A DNA stretch of 64,000 nucleotides from NCBI RefSeq assembly GCF_002117445.1, contig NZ_CP019937.1:140001-204000 (forward strand). Direction: 5' to 3'. The stretch is from Ketogulonicigenium robustum. Its GTDB lineage: Bacteria; Pseudomonadota; Alphaproteobacteria; Rhodobacterales; Rhodobacteraceae. This document shows, in pieces, positions 38,739 to 47,884 of the stretch. Within the stretch, counting starts at the first letter, position 1; each line of letters starts with the position of its first letter. The translations under genes and the position numbers were made by a program. Below the pieces are notes generated by a model, which had not been told where the DNA came from, did not search any database, and was given only the letters and a program-made list of their open reading frames with translations.

Positions 38739-38745
38739 GACCGAG

Positions 38746-39378
38746 TTACAGGAAGTCGCGCAACTTTTGGGTCACGCGGTCGATGTCTTCTTGATAGCTG
38801 AAGATCTGGTTGAACTGGCCGTTTTCGTCGAACAACATGACGTATGCGGCGTGGTTCATAGTGTAATCGCCATTTTCCAGCGGTACTTTGCTGGCGTAGA
38901 TGCGGAAGGCCGATACGGCTTTCGCCACCTCGTCCGGTGTGCCGGTGACGCCGACGGAATCTGGCACCCAGCTGACGTAGTCGTGCAGCAGTTCGGGGGT
39001 GTCGCGTTCGGGGTCGACGGTGATGAAGACGACCTTCAGGTCCTTCGCCGCGTTGCCCAATTCGTCCTTCCACAAGGTGATGTCGCCCAGCGTCGTGGGG
39101 CAAACGTCAGGGCAGTGGGTGAAGCCGAAGAACACCAGCGAAGGTTGCCCCCGCAGCGATGCGGCGGTGAAGGGCTCGCCCGTGGTGGTGACCAGATTGT
39201 AATCGCCCTGCCCGATGTCGGAATAAGCGGTCTGCATCGATTGCGTCTGCTGCTGCTGGGTCACCATCCACACGGCACCTGCGCCTGCAACCAAAGCCAG
39301 CGCCCAGATGGCGATGCGGACATTGCGCAGGGTTTTGTTGCTACCAGAAGGCGCAGGGTTCTTTTGCTTTTTTGTCAT
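38746..39378 (-). CDS. SCO1/SenC copper chaperone
   Basis: 210 aa. An N-terminal membrane anchor (IAIWALALVAGAGAVWMV) precedes a periplasmic thioredoxin-like domain with the copper motif CPDVC in FTHCPDVCPTTLGD and the distal His in MNHAAYVMLFD. Sco proteins metallate or reduce the CuA site of cytochrome c oxidase. It is the last gene of a copper operon and overlaps the PCuAC gene by 4 nt. Confidence 0.93.
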   Translation of the reverse strand: MTKKQKNPAPSGSNKTLRNVRIAIWALALVAGAGAVWMVTQQQQTQSMQTAYSDIGQGDYNLVTTTGEPFTAASLRGQPSLVFFGFTHCPDVCPTTLGDITLWKDELGNAAKDLKVVFITVDPERDTPELLHDYVSWVPDSVGVTGTPDEVAKAVSAFRIYASKVPLENGDYTMNHAAYVMLFDENGQFNQIFSYQEDIDRVTQKLRDFL

Positions 39379-39875
39379 TTTGTCTGCTCAGCCTCGGGAT
39401 AAGAACGCGCGTTTAGCGCCAGAATGTCGAAGGTCAAGGGGACGTCGCCTGCATGTTCGAATGTGGCAACCATGTCCAAGGTTTCGCCCTGTTCCAGCGG
39501 CGCGGCGAGGGGCGAGATCATCATGTGCAGCCCGCTGGGGGCCAGCACGATCGTCTCTCCTGCAGGAATGACGATTCCGTCGTGCAGCATCTGCATGCTC
39601 ATCGCGCCGTTCGACATCGACATCTCGTGCAGGTCAACGACGCCTGCGGCGGTTGTCACGCCGAGCAAACGATCATCGTTGGGCCCGGTGTTCGTGATGG
39701 TCATATAGGCTCCGCCGACGGGCGCGTTGGGCAGCGACGCGCGGGCAAAGCGGCCCGAGATCTCGATCGAGCCGGCGGTCACGACTGTGCCGCCCGCAGG
39801 TGTTTGTGCCATCGCGACGCCGGTCGATAGTGCGATGCCGAGTGCCAGTGAGATGGTGGCAAGGGTGCGTTTCAT
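39375..39875 (-). CDS. PCu(A)C copper chaperone
   Basis: 166 aa with a signal peptide (cleavage after SGVAMA or nearby). It has the family motif H(M)X10MX21HXM: HEMSMSNGAMSMQM followed by LHMMISPL. It is a periplasmic Cu(I) carrier that cooperates with Sco in oxidase assembly. It overlaps both neighbours by 4 nt. Confidence 0.93.
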   Translation of the reverse strand: MKRTLATISLALGIALSTGVAMAQTPAGGTVVTAGSIEISGRFARASLPNAPVGGAYMTITNTGPNDDRLLGVTTAAGVVDLHEMSMSNGAMSMQMLHDGIVIPAGETIVLAPSGLHMMISPLAAPLEQGETLDMVATFEHAGDVPLTFDILALNARSYPEAEQTK

Positions 39876-40744
39876 TTGGTTTCCTCGGATGTGATGGCGA
39901 CAGGGCGTGTGCCGGGAAAGGCGTTGAATCGGGCGACGGTTTCGGGGGCGATCATCGCCTCGTAGGTGGCAACATCGGAAATCAATTGCTGGGCATCGGT
40001 GTCGGACAGGCCGGCCGAAACCAGTGTGGCGGGCTGCAGCAGGCTATCGTCTGCAAACATCTGCACCCCCCACTGGCCACCTTCGCGGCGCAGCAAGGCG
40101 CGAGCAGCGCCGTTTTCGCTGACGTCATCGGTCGTCCAGCCCGCGATGGCAAAGTCGCCGTTCATCACAATTGGCATGACGGTGGCGTTTTGCGGGGCCA
40201 ATGCGGTGCGCAGCGCGGCGCCAATTTGCAAAACATCACCCGCCTGATGGCTGGGGCTGGCGACCGCGCCGTCTGCGCCGTCCAGCGGGGCGACGGGGTC
40301 GACCTGCAGGTGCATCTCGGTCGTGCCGCGTGTTTCGAAGGTCATTTTCACGGGGATTTCCTGCCCCTGTGTCAGCGGCGGTACGCCGTCGATCACCCCG
40401 TGGACCGTGCCCGAGGCCAGGATCACGATGGTTTCGGCCGGAATGTCGATCCACTCCATATCCTCGAACCTCAGGCTACCATCGTCTTGCGGAACGGGTC
40501 GGCGAAAGCGCACGGGGCCATAGGGGGTCTCGACCGACAGCAGGCGGTCGGCGTGATGGTCGTTGTTCGCCAGCGCCATGTAAAGGGGCGCGGCGGTGGC
40601 ATTGGGCGGCGTTGCTGGCACCGAGGGGTGGATGATTTGGATAGACCCCAGTTCGAATTCATGCGCGGCGGCGGGCAACGTTGCAGCCATGGCCAGCCCC
40701 AGGCCAAGCGCCATGCGGCGGGCGGATAAGATTAGTTGACGCAT
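39872..40744 (-). CDS. PCuAC-like protein fused to copper-uptake-associated domain
   Basis: 290 aa from the ATG at 40744 (AAGGATG upstream); a start 12 codons earlier is less likely. A signal peptide ends AAAHEFELG. Residues about 25-140 follow the PCuAC fold (IIHPSVPATPPNATAAPLYMAL and IPAETIVILASGTVHG), but the copper motif is degenerate: HEM is replaced by RFRRP and HxM by HGV. The C-terminal domain (about 150-290), with QWGVQMFADDSLLQ and DTDAQQLISDVATYEAM, resembles the copper-uptake-system-associated domain found beside PCuAC genes. It is periplasmic. Confidence 0.82.
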   Translation of the reverse strand: MRQLILSARRMALGLGLAMAATLPAAAHEFELGSIQIIHPSVPATPPNATAAPLYMALANNDHHADRLLSVETPYGPVRFRRPVPQDDGSLRFEDMEWIDIPAETIVILASGTVHGVIDGVPPLTQGQEIPVKMTFETRGTTEMHLQVDPVAPLDGADGAVASPSHQAGDVLQIGAALRTALAPQNATVMPIVMNGDFAIAGWTTDDVSENGAARALLRREGGQWGVQMFADDSLLQPATLVSAGLSDTDAQQLISDVATYEAMIAPETVARFNAFPGTRPVAITSEETK

Positions 40745-40800
40745 ATTTGCATCATCCTTGTAGGAAACGATGTGCCCCAAAAGGGCGGATTCTGTGAGAC

Positions 40801-40866
40801 GGTCTGCGGTGCCATGCCATCCCCGCAGCGCGCATGCGCAGGCAGGGGCGATGGCAGATTCAGACC
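40801..40866. repeat. long inverted repeat in the copper operon
   Basis: TGCCATCCCC and GGGGCGATGGCA form a stem with a 2-nt bulge, and outer arms GGTCTG/CAGACC extend it. It lies between the first and second genes of the copper transcript and reaches the stop of the first. It could stabilise or process the mRNA. Confidence 0.55.
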
Positions 40867-41294
40867 AGACCCGGCGGTGCCCTTGGCTGGACTGGGTGGG
40901 GCTGGATACGCGCCCACAGCCGCGCCTCGTAAAGGCGGGTCGTCAGAATTGTGAAAGTGGTGGTGTAAAGGTGCAGGCCTGCAAAGACGGGCAGCAGCAG
41001 CGCCGTGTGCCCCTTGCCCATGCCGTGCATCGGGCAGGCCATCATCACGGGGTCGTGCGACGAACTGCCATGTTCCTGCGGCACTTCGCAAATCGTCCAG
41101 ACCGTGCTGATCCCCGCTTCGTGGGCGAAAGCCGACACTTGGTGCAGCGGCGACACAATCGCCAACAGCCACAGCGTTAGGACAGCCAAGGCTGTTCCAA
41201 ACTCGGTAACCAAGCTGCGGCGCGATAAGGACAAGACGACCCCCGTTATGCGCCAGCAGGTATGCGCAAGCGTATCAGAAATGACAACAGGCAA
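40860..41294 (-). CDS. His/Met-rich small membrane protein of the copper operon
   Basis: 144 aa; the start is uncertain because the first 25 residues are not hydrophobic. One clear hydrophobic helix (ALAVLTLWLLAIVSPL) is followed by HEAGISTVWTICEV, then MACPMHGMGKGH, a cluster of Cys, His and Met suited to copper, and another hydrophobic stretch. The family is not identified; the ICxV segment is loosely like DUF2946. The gene comes first in the operon with the PCuAC-like fusion, PCuAC and Sco genes, so a copper-uptake or sensing role is inferred. Confidence 0.68.
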   Translation of the reverse strand: MPVVISDTLAHTCWRITGVVLSLSRRSLVTEFGTALAVLTLWLLAIVSPLHQVSAFAHEAGISTVWTICEVPQEHGSSSHDPVMMACPMHGMGKGHTALLLPVFAGLHLYTTTFTILTTRLYEARLWARIQPHPVQPRAPPGLV

Positions 41295-41296
41295 AT

Positions 41297-41342
41297 ATGT
41301 GAACGGATGCGCCGCCCCCAGATTCTGCTGGGGTGTTCACAT
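41297..41342. promoter_or_regulatory. hairpin/dyad in the leader of the copper operon
   Basis: ATGTGAAC pairs with GTTCACAT, enclosing CCCCA/TGGGG. It ends 2 bp before the first start codon of the copper operon on the minus strand. It could be an operator or a leader RNA structure. The rest of the gap to 41576 shows no gene. Confidence 0.5.
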
Positions 41343-41576
41343 TCGTCGTGAAACTGGTTAAGCGGGAAGGGAACTCTTCAACTGTTTCGCAATTTTGAAG
41401 CGGTATGCAGACCAAGACGCCGCAACGGAGCTACGCGTGGTCGTGACTGAAGTGGAGATCGTGCATCGTGCAGGGCCGCGGACTTCGGGCGCGGATGCGA
41501 GGTTCGCTGTCTTACGGGGTCGGAATGTTCATGCCTATTTCATCGCAGTAAATCGATTTTCCCAAGGAGTTGCAGG

Positions 41577-42977
41577 ATGAACCGCCTTGCACTGCCCGCT
41601 GTCGCGGCAATTGCGCTGGCCCCGTGGGGGGCGATGGCGCAGGACTTTGACCCTGCCTTGGTCGAACGTGGCCGTTATGTTGCTATCGCCGCCGACTGCG
41701 CAGCGTGCCACACCAACCACGAAGAAGGTGTGGAATGGGCCGGCGGGTACATCCTTGAATCGCCGATGGGCGCGATGGTGTCGACGAACATCACACCGTC
41801 GAAGGAATTCGGTATCGGTGACTGGACGCTGGAGCAGTTCAGCCGCGCCGTGCGCAAGGGCGTCGCGCCGGGGATGCATTTCCTGTATCCGGGCATGCCC
41901 TATTCGGATTACGCGCAGATCACCGATGATGATATCAGCGCGCTGTACGCCTTTATCATGACCGAGATCGAGCCTGTAGATGCCGCCCCCGAGGCGACGA
42001 CGCAACTCTCGTTCCCGTTCAATATTCGCTATGTGATGATGGGCTGGAACCTGCTGTTTGCACGCAGCGCCCCGTTCGAGGCCGCCGATGTGGCCCCCGG
42101 CGCGGCAGATCGCGGCGAATATCTGGTCAAGGCGCTGGCGCACTGCAACACCTGCCACACCCCGCGCAACGTGCTGTTGGCCGAAGACACCAGCCAGTTC
42201 CTACAGGGCGGCAATGTCGGCGGTTGGGAGGCCCCTAACCTGACATCCGACCCGATCAGCGGTCTGGGCGGCTGGAGCGATGACGAGATCAAGCAATATC
42301 TGAGCGTCGGCCATGCCCACGGCAAGGCGCAGGCGGCAGGCCCGATGGCCGAAGCCGTCAGCTATTCGCTGCAATACCTGAACGACGACGACCTGCAGGC
42401 GATTGTCGACTTTCTGCGCACGGTGCCGCCGACCCGCACCCCCGGCCAGATCCGACCCAGCTTCGCGCTGCGCGACCCCGATACGCGGGCCCTGCTGAAC
42501 GAAGACGGCAGCGCCGGTGCGATCCCCACGGTCACCCCCTCGCAGGGCGAGGAGCTGTTCATGGCCAGCTGCGCCAACTGCCACGGCGCAGATGGGCGCG
42601 GCACGGATGATTTCTACTACCCCTCGTTGATCAACAACGCGGCAACCAGCGGCATGACCGCGTCGAATCTGGTCATGGTGATCTCGACCGGCCTGCAGCG
42701 CGAGACCGAGGACGACTATTTCTTCATGCCCGCTTATGCGGGCTCGTGGGATAGCCAGCAGATTGCCGATGTCGCGAACTATGTGCTGGAAAGCTTTGGC
42801 AACCCTGCGCTGCACGTGACGGCCGATTATGTCGAACTGCTGCAGGCGGGCGGTGAAAAGCCGCTGCTGTTGCGCGCGATGCCCTATCTGCTGGCGCTGG
42901 GCGGGATTGTCGCCGTGGCCGTGCTGCTGTTGTTGATCGGCCTGATCCGCGCCCGTCGCCGCGCGCGGATGATCTGA
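41577..42977 (+). CDS. membrane-anchored triheme cytochrome c (dehydrogenase electron acceptor type)
   Basis: 466 aa with a signal peptide (ending GAMAQD) and three heme c sites: CAACH near residue 41, CNTCH near 191 and CANCH near 332. A C-terminal helix, YLLALGGIVAVAVLLLLIGLI, with an Arg-rich end anchors it. This is the architecture of the cytochrome subunit of membrane-bound alcohol, gluconate or sorbose dehydrogenases, which passes electrons to ubiquinone or an oxidase. No dehydrogenase subunit is adjacent, so its partner is unknown. Confidence 0.92.
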   Translation: MNRLALPAVAAIALAPWGAMAQDFDPALVERGRYVAIAADCAACHTNHEEGVEWAGGYILESPMGAMVSTNITPSKEFGIGDWTLEQFSRAVRKGVAPGMHFLYPGMPYSDYAQITDDDISALYAFIMTEIEPVDAAPEATTQLSFPFNIRYVMMGWNLLFARSAPFEAADVAPGAADRGEYLVKALAHCNTCHTPRNVLLAEDTSQFLQGGNVGGWEAPNLTSDPISGLGGWSDDEIKQYLSVGHAHGKAQAAGPMAEAVSYSLQYLNDDDLQAIVDFLRTVPPTRTPGQIRPSFALRDPDTRALLNEDGSAGAIPTVTPSQGEELFMASCANCHGADGRGTDDFYYPSLINNAATSGMTASNLVMVISTGLQRETEDDYFFMPAYAGSWDSQQIADVANYVLESFGNPALHVTADYVELLQAGGEKPLLLRAMPYLLALGGIVAVAVLLLLIGLIRARRRARMI

Positions 42978-42982
42978 TATCT

Positions 42983-43013
42983 TTCACTGGCGCGCCTATT
43001 TGGGGCGCGCCAG
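42983..43013. terminator. bidirectional terminator
   Basis: CACTGGCGCGCC and GGCGCGCCAGTG form a perfect 12-bp stem between the convergent cytochrome and flavin-reductase genes, overlapping the 3' end of the latter. Confidence 0.75.
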
Positions 43014-43598
43014 TGTAAACGTCTCGCGGATGACTGCGTAGTCTTGATAGCCAAGGCGTGTGACCTGACCGAACAAGGCAGGGTCGAACAGGCCGTCGCG
43101 CAGGCAAGCGTCGTCGATATGCACTCCCGTCACACGACCAAGCACCAGAAAATTGCTGTTTCCTTCCAACGGGATGACCTGCGTCATGCGGCATTCTAGA
43201 CTGGCGGCCGCCTGCGCGACGCGCGCGCAATCGATGGTTTCGCAGCTGGCTTTGGTCAGCCCCGCCCGGTCAAACTCATCCACCTCGCGCGGTAGGGGGG
43301 CGGCTGACATGTTCATCGCGTCGATCAGCGCATAGGGGACGATATTCACGCAAAAGACATGTGTCTCGCGGATATTGCCCAAGGTGTCCTTGGTGTCGCC
43401 ACGGTCGGGCTTTTGCGCCGTCGATGCGAACATGACCTGCGCGGGGTTCGCGGCCACAAGGTTGAAATACGAATAGGGCGCCAGATTATCCTGCCCGTTT
43501 CGCCCCCGCGTTGCGATCCAGCCGATGGGGCGGGGGGCGACCAGTGCGGTCATCGGGTTGTGGGGCAGGCCGTGGCCTGCCTCAGGTGTGTAGAACAT
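42996..43598 (-). CDS. flavin reductase family (FMN-binding split-barrel) protein
   Basis: 200 aa from the ATG at 43598; 14 extra upstream codons are not credible. It has MTALVAPRPIGWIATRGRNGQDNLAPYSYFNLV, the DIM6/NTAB signature for FMN binding, and LVLGRVTGVHIDD at the C-terminal half. The family includes flavin reductases and ring-reducing or protective flavoproteins; a specific reaction cannot be named. It stands alone, convergent with the cytochrome gene. Confidence 0.9.
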   Translation of the reverse strand: MFYTPEAGHGLPHNPMTALVAPRPIGWIATRGRNGQDNLAPYSYFNLVAANPAQVMFASTAQKPDRGDTKDTLGNIRETHVFCVNIVPYALIDAMNMSAAPLPREVDEFDRAGLTKASCETIDCARVAQAAASLECRMTQVIPLEGNSNFLVLGRVTGVHIDDACLRDGLFDPALFGQVTRLGYQDYAVIRETFTLARPK

Positions 43599-43718
43599 GT
43601 ATGTTTTCCCAATTTTGTATTTGCCCCGACGGCTGTGCATGATAGGGGCGGGCGCGCATCAAGCCAACGGATTTACATCTGTTTTCGGCATTTGGGATAA
43701 GGGGACAATCAGCGGCCA

Positions 43719-44249
43719 ATGTTCACGATTTCACAGGAAACCCCCGATGACTGGTGGGAGGTCGAATCCCTTTATGACCTTTGTTTCGCGCCCGGCCGCG
43801 ATGCGCTTTCCTCGTATCGATTGCGTGACGATGTCCGACCTGTGAAAGGCCTGTGTCTGGTCGCGCGCGATGATCAGGGCGTTATTGCAGGGGCGATTCG
43901 CCACTGGCCCGTGCGCATCTGCCCCGAGGGCGATGATAGCCACTGTTTTCGCGCATTGCTGCTGGGGCCGGTTGCCGTGCACCCGACGCACCAAGGCGAA
44001 GGCTTGGGCGGGCTGCTGATCTATCAAACCCTTGGCGGTGCGCGCGCGTTGGGCTGGGAACGGGTGATGCTGGTGGGCGATGCGCCCTATTACAGCCGCT
44101 TCGGCTTTTCAAAGCTGGCCGATGTCGTCATGCCGCCCCCGACCAACCCCGACCGCGTGCTGGGGCTGGCCCTTTACCCCGGGGCGTGGGGCGGTGTTGC
44201 GGGGCAGGTCAGCAAATGGTCGCCCGACATGGCCCTGCCGCAAGCCTAA
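43719..44249 (+). CDS. GNAT-family N-acetyltransferase (YhbS-like)
   Basis: 176 aa. The acetyl-CoA loop is GPVAVHPTHQGEGLGGLLI, followed by RVMLVGDAPYYSRFGFSKL, the YhbS-type ending. N-terminal residues DDWWEVESLYDLCFAPGRDALSSYRLRDD are typical of this subgroup. The substrate is unknown. It overlaps the ptsP 3' end by 4 nt in convergent orientation. Confidence 0.9.
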   Translation: MFTISQETPDDWWEVESLYDLCFAPGRDALSSYRLRDDVRPVKGLCLVARDDQGVIAGAIRHWPVRICPEGDDSHCFRALLLGPVAVHPTHQGEGLGGLLIYQTLGGARALGWERVMLVGDAPYYSRFGFSKLADVVMPPPTNPDRVLGLALYPGAWGGVAGQVSKWSPDMALPQA

Positions 44250-46486
44250 AGCGCGCCTTGCACCATTAACCAGCTTTTCAGCGCCGCCCGTGGGTTTTCG
44301 CCTTTGTGGCGGTGGCTGTCGATCAGCTCGCGTGCGGCGGCCAGATCGATTCGGCGCAGCATGTTCTTGACCGGCCCGATCGATGCTGGCCGCATCGACA
44401 GCGACCGGAACCCCATCGCCGCCAGTGCCAGCGCCTCTAGCGGGCGGCCCGCGTCTTCGCCGCAGAAGGTGATCGGCGTGTGGCCCGCGGCGCATTTGGC
44501 CAGAATCATCTCAATCAGCCCCAAGTAGGCAGGGTCCATCAGGTCATAGCGGCGGCGGACGCGTTCGTTCTCGCGGTCGGCGGCGAAAAAGAACTGCTTC
44601 AAATCGTTTCCGCCCACCGACAGGAAGTCGATCTTTTTGAAAAACGCCGCAGGCGCAAAGGCTAGCGACGGCGTCTCTAGCATGACGCCGACATCCAGTG
44701 ATTCAGGTAGGCAATGGCCCAGAATTTTCTCGCGTGCGATCACTTTGTCCAGCGCGGCGCGGGCGGCGTCATATTCGGACGGGTGGGCGACGAAAGGGAA
44801 CATAATGCTGAGCGGGCGGCCATTGGCCGCGCGCAGGAGGGCCTGTAACTGCATGCGCAAAATGCCCGGCTTATCCAGCCCCACGCGAATCGCGCGCCAC
44901 CCCATGGCGGGGTTCGGTTCGTCCTGCGGTTTCAAGTAGGGCAGGACTTTGTCCGACCCGATATCCAACGTACGAAACACGACGCGCTTGCCGGCGGCGG
45001 CATCCATGATGCGCGCATAGAGCGCGGAAAGCTCGCTGCGCTGGGGCATTTTGTTGCGGATGATGAACTGCAATTCCGTGCGGAACAGCCCCACACCGGC
45101 GGCACCCGAGCTTTCCAGCGACGGCAAATCGGCCATCAGCCCCGCGTTCATATTCAGCGTGATGGTTTGCCCATCGGCCGTGGTCGCGGGCAGGTCGCGC
45201 AGCGATGAATAGCGTTCCTGCGCCAAAGCCTGCATGGCGATTTTCTCGCCGAAGGCGCGCTCGACAACCTCGTCGGGGCGCAGGTGGACAATGCCCTGAT
45301 CGCCGTCGACCACAATCGGGTCGCCGTTCAGGGCCGCCGCCATCACGCCCTTGGCGTGAATGATCAGCGGGATCGACCACGCGCGCGCGACAATGGCCGC
45401 GTGGCTGCCGACCGAGCCTTCCTCGAGGACGATGCCGCGGATCGCCTTGCCGTATTCCAGCAATTCGCCCGGGCCGATGTTTTTGGCGACCAGAACCGGG
45501 TCGATGGGCATTTTAGCACCGGTATCCTTGCCTTGGCCGGTCAGAATCCGCAGCAGCCGGTTCGACAGGTCGTCCAGATCGTGCAGGCGGTCGCGCAAGT
45601 AAGCATCCTCGACCTGCGCCATGCGGTTGCGGGTTGCGGTCTGTTCGCGCTCGACGACGGCCTCGGCGGAATGGCCCGAGGTGATGTCGTCCTCCATCCG
45701 CCGCAGCCAGCTGCGCGATGCGGCCAGCATGCGATAGGTTTCCAGAACCTGCGCCTGTTCGCCGTTTAGCCCGCGGGCCTTGTTCAGCATCTCGTCAATC
45801 TGAAAGCGCAGGGTGTCGACCGCATCGCGTAGGCGCGACAGTTCGGCCACGGGGTCGTCAGTCGTGGCTTTGGTCACGACGACGCGGGGCTCGTGCAGAA
45901 ATACATGGCCCGCGACGGTGCCTTCTTGCCCGCTGACGGCGCGGATCATGACGGCTTGGCGGTGGCTGGGCGTCACATCGGCGGCGGCAAAGGCCCCGAG
46001 TTCGGTCATTTCAGCCAGAACCATCGCCACAACTTCCAGCGCATAAACCTCGTCCGAGGTCAGCTCGCGTTGGGACTTGCTTTGCACCACCAGCACGCCC
46101 AGCGTTTCGCCCAACCGTTGGATGGGCACGCCGCAGAACGAAGAATAGCGCTCCTCGCCCGTCTCGGGCATGTAGCGGAAACCGGGTTCGGCGGGGGCGT
46201 TTGCGGTGTTCGTGATGGTGCCCGCTTGGGCGACACGCCCGACCAGCCCTTCGCCCAGTCGCATACGAGTGCGGTGAACGGCGCCCTGCATCAACCCTTC
46301 GGTCGCGCATAATTCCAGCGTGTCGGCATCGCGGAACAGGTAGATCGAGCAGACCTCGGCCTGCATCGAGCCTGCGATCAGCCGGACGATGCGGTCAAGC
46401 CGCGCTTGGCCGGCCGAGGATTCGGCCAGTGCTGCCCGCAGGCGCCCCAATAATTTGCGGCTTTCGCTTTCGTCGCGCTCGGCCAT
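44246..46486 (-). CDS. ptsP: phosphoenolpyruvate-protein phosphotransferase PtsP (EI-Ntr)
   Basis: 746 aa. An N-terminal GAF domain (about 20-165, with VCSIYLFRDADTLELCATEGL) is followed by the enzyme I phosphoryl-histidine domain with active-site His362 in GSVGSHAAIVARA, and a PEP-binding barrel with GVGLFRTELQF and FLSVGGNDLKQF. It starts the nitrogen phosphotransferase relay to NPr and EIIA-Ntr. It follows lysC on the minus strand after a 75-bp gap with two hairpins, a conserved alphaproteobacterial pairing. Confidence 0.95.
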   Translation of the reverse strand: MAERDESESRKLLGRLRAALAESSAGQARLDRIVRLIAGSMQAEVCSIYLFRDADTLELCATEGLMQGAVHRTRMRLGEGLVGRVAQAGTITNTANAPAEPGFRYMPETGEERYSSFCGVPIQRLGETLGVLVVQSKSQRELTSDEVYALEVVAMVLAEMTELGAFAAADVTPSHRQAVMIRAVSGQEGTVAGHVFLHEPRVVVTKATTDDPVAELSRLRDAVDTLRFQIDEMLNKARGLNGEQAQVLETYRMLAASRSWLRRMEDDITSGHSAEAVVEREQTATRNRMAQVEDAYLRDRLHDLDDLSNRLLRILTGQGKDTGAKMPIDPVLVAKNIGPGELLEYGKAIRGIVLEEGSVGSHAAIVARAWSIPLIIHAKGVMAAALNGDPIVVDGDQGIVHLRPDEVVERAFGEKIAMQALAQERYSSLRDLPATTADGQTITLNMNAGLMADLPSLESSGAAGVGLFRTELQFIIRNKMPQRSELSALYARIMDAAAGKRVVFRTLDIGSDKVLPYLKPQDEPNPAMGWRAIRVGLDKPGILRMQLQALLRAANGRPLSIMFPFVAHPSEYDAARAALDKVIAREKILGHCLPESLDVGVMLETPSLAFAPAAFFKKIDFLSVGGNDLKQFFFAADRENERVRRRYDLMDPAYLGLIEMILAKCAAGHTPITFCGEDAGRPLEALALAAMGFRSLSMRPASIGPVKNMLRRIDLAAARELIDSHRHKGENPRAALKSWLMVQGAL

Positions 46487-46520
46487 GATTCTTCCTGTTC
46501 AGGCACCATTGTTATAGCGA

Positions 46521-46568
46521 CGCGGGGATATGCCCCGCGCCCCTTTGGCCTGACCGAAAGATCAGGCC
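46521..46568. repeat. two hairpins between lysC and ptsP
   Basis: CGCGGGG/CCCCGCG (46521-46539) and GGCCTGA/TCAGGCC (46547-46568, overlapping the lysC stop) lie in the 75-bp gap. Neither has a T-run in the direction of these genes, so attenuation or mRNA protection is more likely than full termination. Confidence 0.5.
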
Positions 46569-47800
46569 TTTTTGTCTAGCCCAAAGGCATCATGCAGGGC
46601 CTGAACGGCCAATTCCATGTATTTACGGTCAATCAGCACCGAAATCTTGATTTCGGAGGTGGTGATGACCTTGATATTGACGCTTTCCGAGGCAAGCGCC
46701 CGGAACATGGTCGCCGCGACGCCCGCATGGCTGCGCATGCCGATGCCAACGACCGAAATCTTGGCAACGTTGCTGTCGCAGATCAGCTCGTCAAAGGTAT
46801 AGTCGCCACGCAAGCGCGCGTCGTTGATGGCTTTTTCGGCGCGCAGCACCTGATCGACGGGGCACGAGAAGGTCATGTCGGTGTGACCTTCGTCGCTGAT
46901 GTTCTGCACGATCATGTCGACGTTGACGCCCGAATCCGCCAGAGGCCCGAAGATCGCGGCAGCGATGCCGGGTTTGTCGGCGACGCCCTGCAGGGTCATC
47001 TTGGCTTCTTCACGGCTAAAGGCGATGCCCGAAACGACGTTGCTTTCCATGATTTCCTCCTCGTCGCAGACCAGCGTGCCTGACGTGTCCGACGGTTCCT
47101 CGAATGACGATAGCACCCGCAGGCGCACTTTGTAGCGCATGGCCAACTCGACCGAGCGGGTCTGCAGCACTTTGGCCCCCTGCGAAGCCAGTTCCAGCAT
47201 TTCTTCGAACGTGATGCGGTCGAGCTTGCGGGCGTCGCTGCAAATGCGGGGGTCGGTCGTGTAGACGCCATCCACATCGGTATAGATATCGCAGCGTTCC
47301 GCATCGAATGCAGCCGCGAAAGCAACGGCAGTCGTGTCCGAGCCGCCGCGACCCAGCGTGGTTATGCGGCCTTCGGGGCTAATGCCCTGAAACCCTGCGA
47401 CCACGGCCACTTTCATGCCCTCGGCGAACTTGCGCATGATGTTCTCGGTCGGGATCGTCATAATCCGGGCCGCGCCGTGGGCGGAATTGGTTTGCAGCGG
47501 CACCTGCCAGCCTTGCCAGCTGCGGGCGGGTACGTCCATTTCCTGCAGGCGCAGCGCCAATAGGCCTGCGGTCACGTTTTCACCGGACGAGACAATGGCG
47601 TCATATTCGCGCGCATCGTACAGGGGCGCGGTGTCGTTGACATAGCCGACCAGCTTGTTCGTCTCGCCGGACATGGCCGATACGACGACGATGACATCAT
47701 AACCCTTTGCAACTTCGGCCGAGACTCGGCGCGCCGCGCGCTGGATGCGGTCAATATTTGCGACCGATGTGCCGCCAAATTTCATCACCAAGATGGGCAT
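46562..47800 (-). CDS. lysC: aspartate kinase
   Basis: 412 aa from the ATG at 47800 (GAGGGG upstream); the 19-codon extension above it is rejected. The kinase domain begins VMKFGGTSVANIDRIQ and has TTLGRGGSDTTAVAFAAA. Two C-terminal ACT domains (about 265-405), with GVADKPGIAAAIFGPL and GIGMRSHAGVAATMF, give feedback control by lysine and threonine in this class. It makes aspartyl phosphate, the entry to lysine, threonine and methionine synthesis. Confidence 0.96.
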   Translation of the reverse strand: MPILVMKFGGTSVANIDRIQRAARRVSAEVAKGYDVIVVVSAMSGETNKLVGYVNDTAPLYDAREYDAIVSSGENVTAGLLALRLQEMDVPARSWQGWQVPLQTNSAHGAARIMTIPTENIMRKFAEGMKVAVVAGFQGISPEGRITTLGRGGSDTTAVAFAAAFDAERCDIYTDVDGVYTTDPRICSDARKLDRITFEEMLELASQGAKVLQTRSVELAMRYKVRLRVLSSFEEPSDTSGTLVCDEEEIMESNVVSGIAFSREEAKMTLQGVADKPGIAAAIFGPLADSGVNVDMIVQNISDEGHTDMTFSCPVDQVLRAEKAINDARLRGDYTFDELICDSNVAKISVVGIGMRSHAGVAATMFRALASESVNIKVITTSEIKISVLIDRKYMELAVQALHDAFGLDKKA

Positions 47801-47884
47801 GATGTTCCCCTCAGGAAAGTTCGCAGGGTTCTTAAAACGGCTGAATGGTAACCGCAATGAGCAATTTTCGTGCGAATCCGCGCA

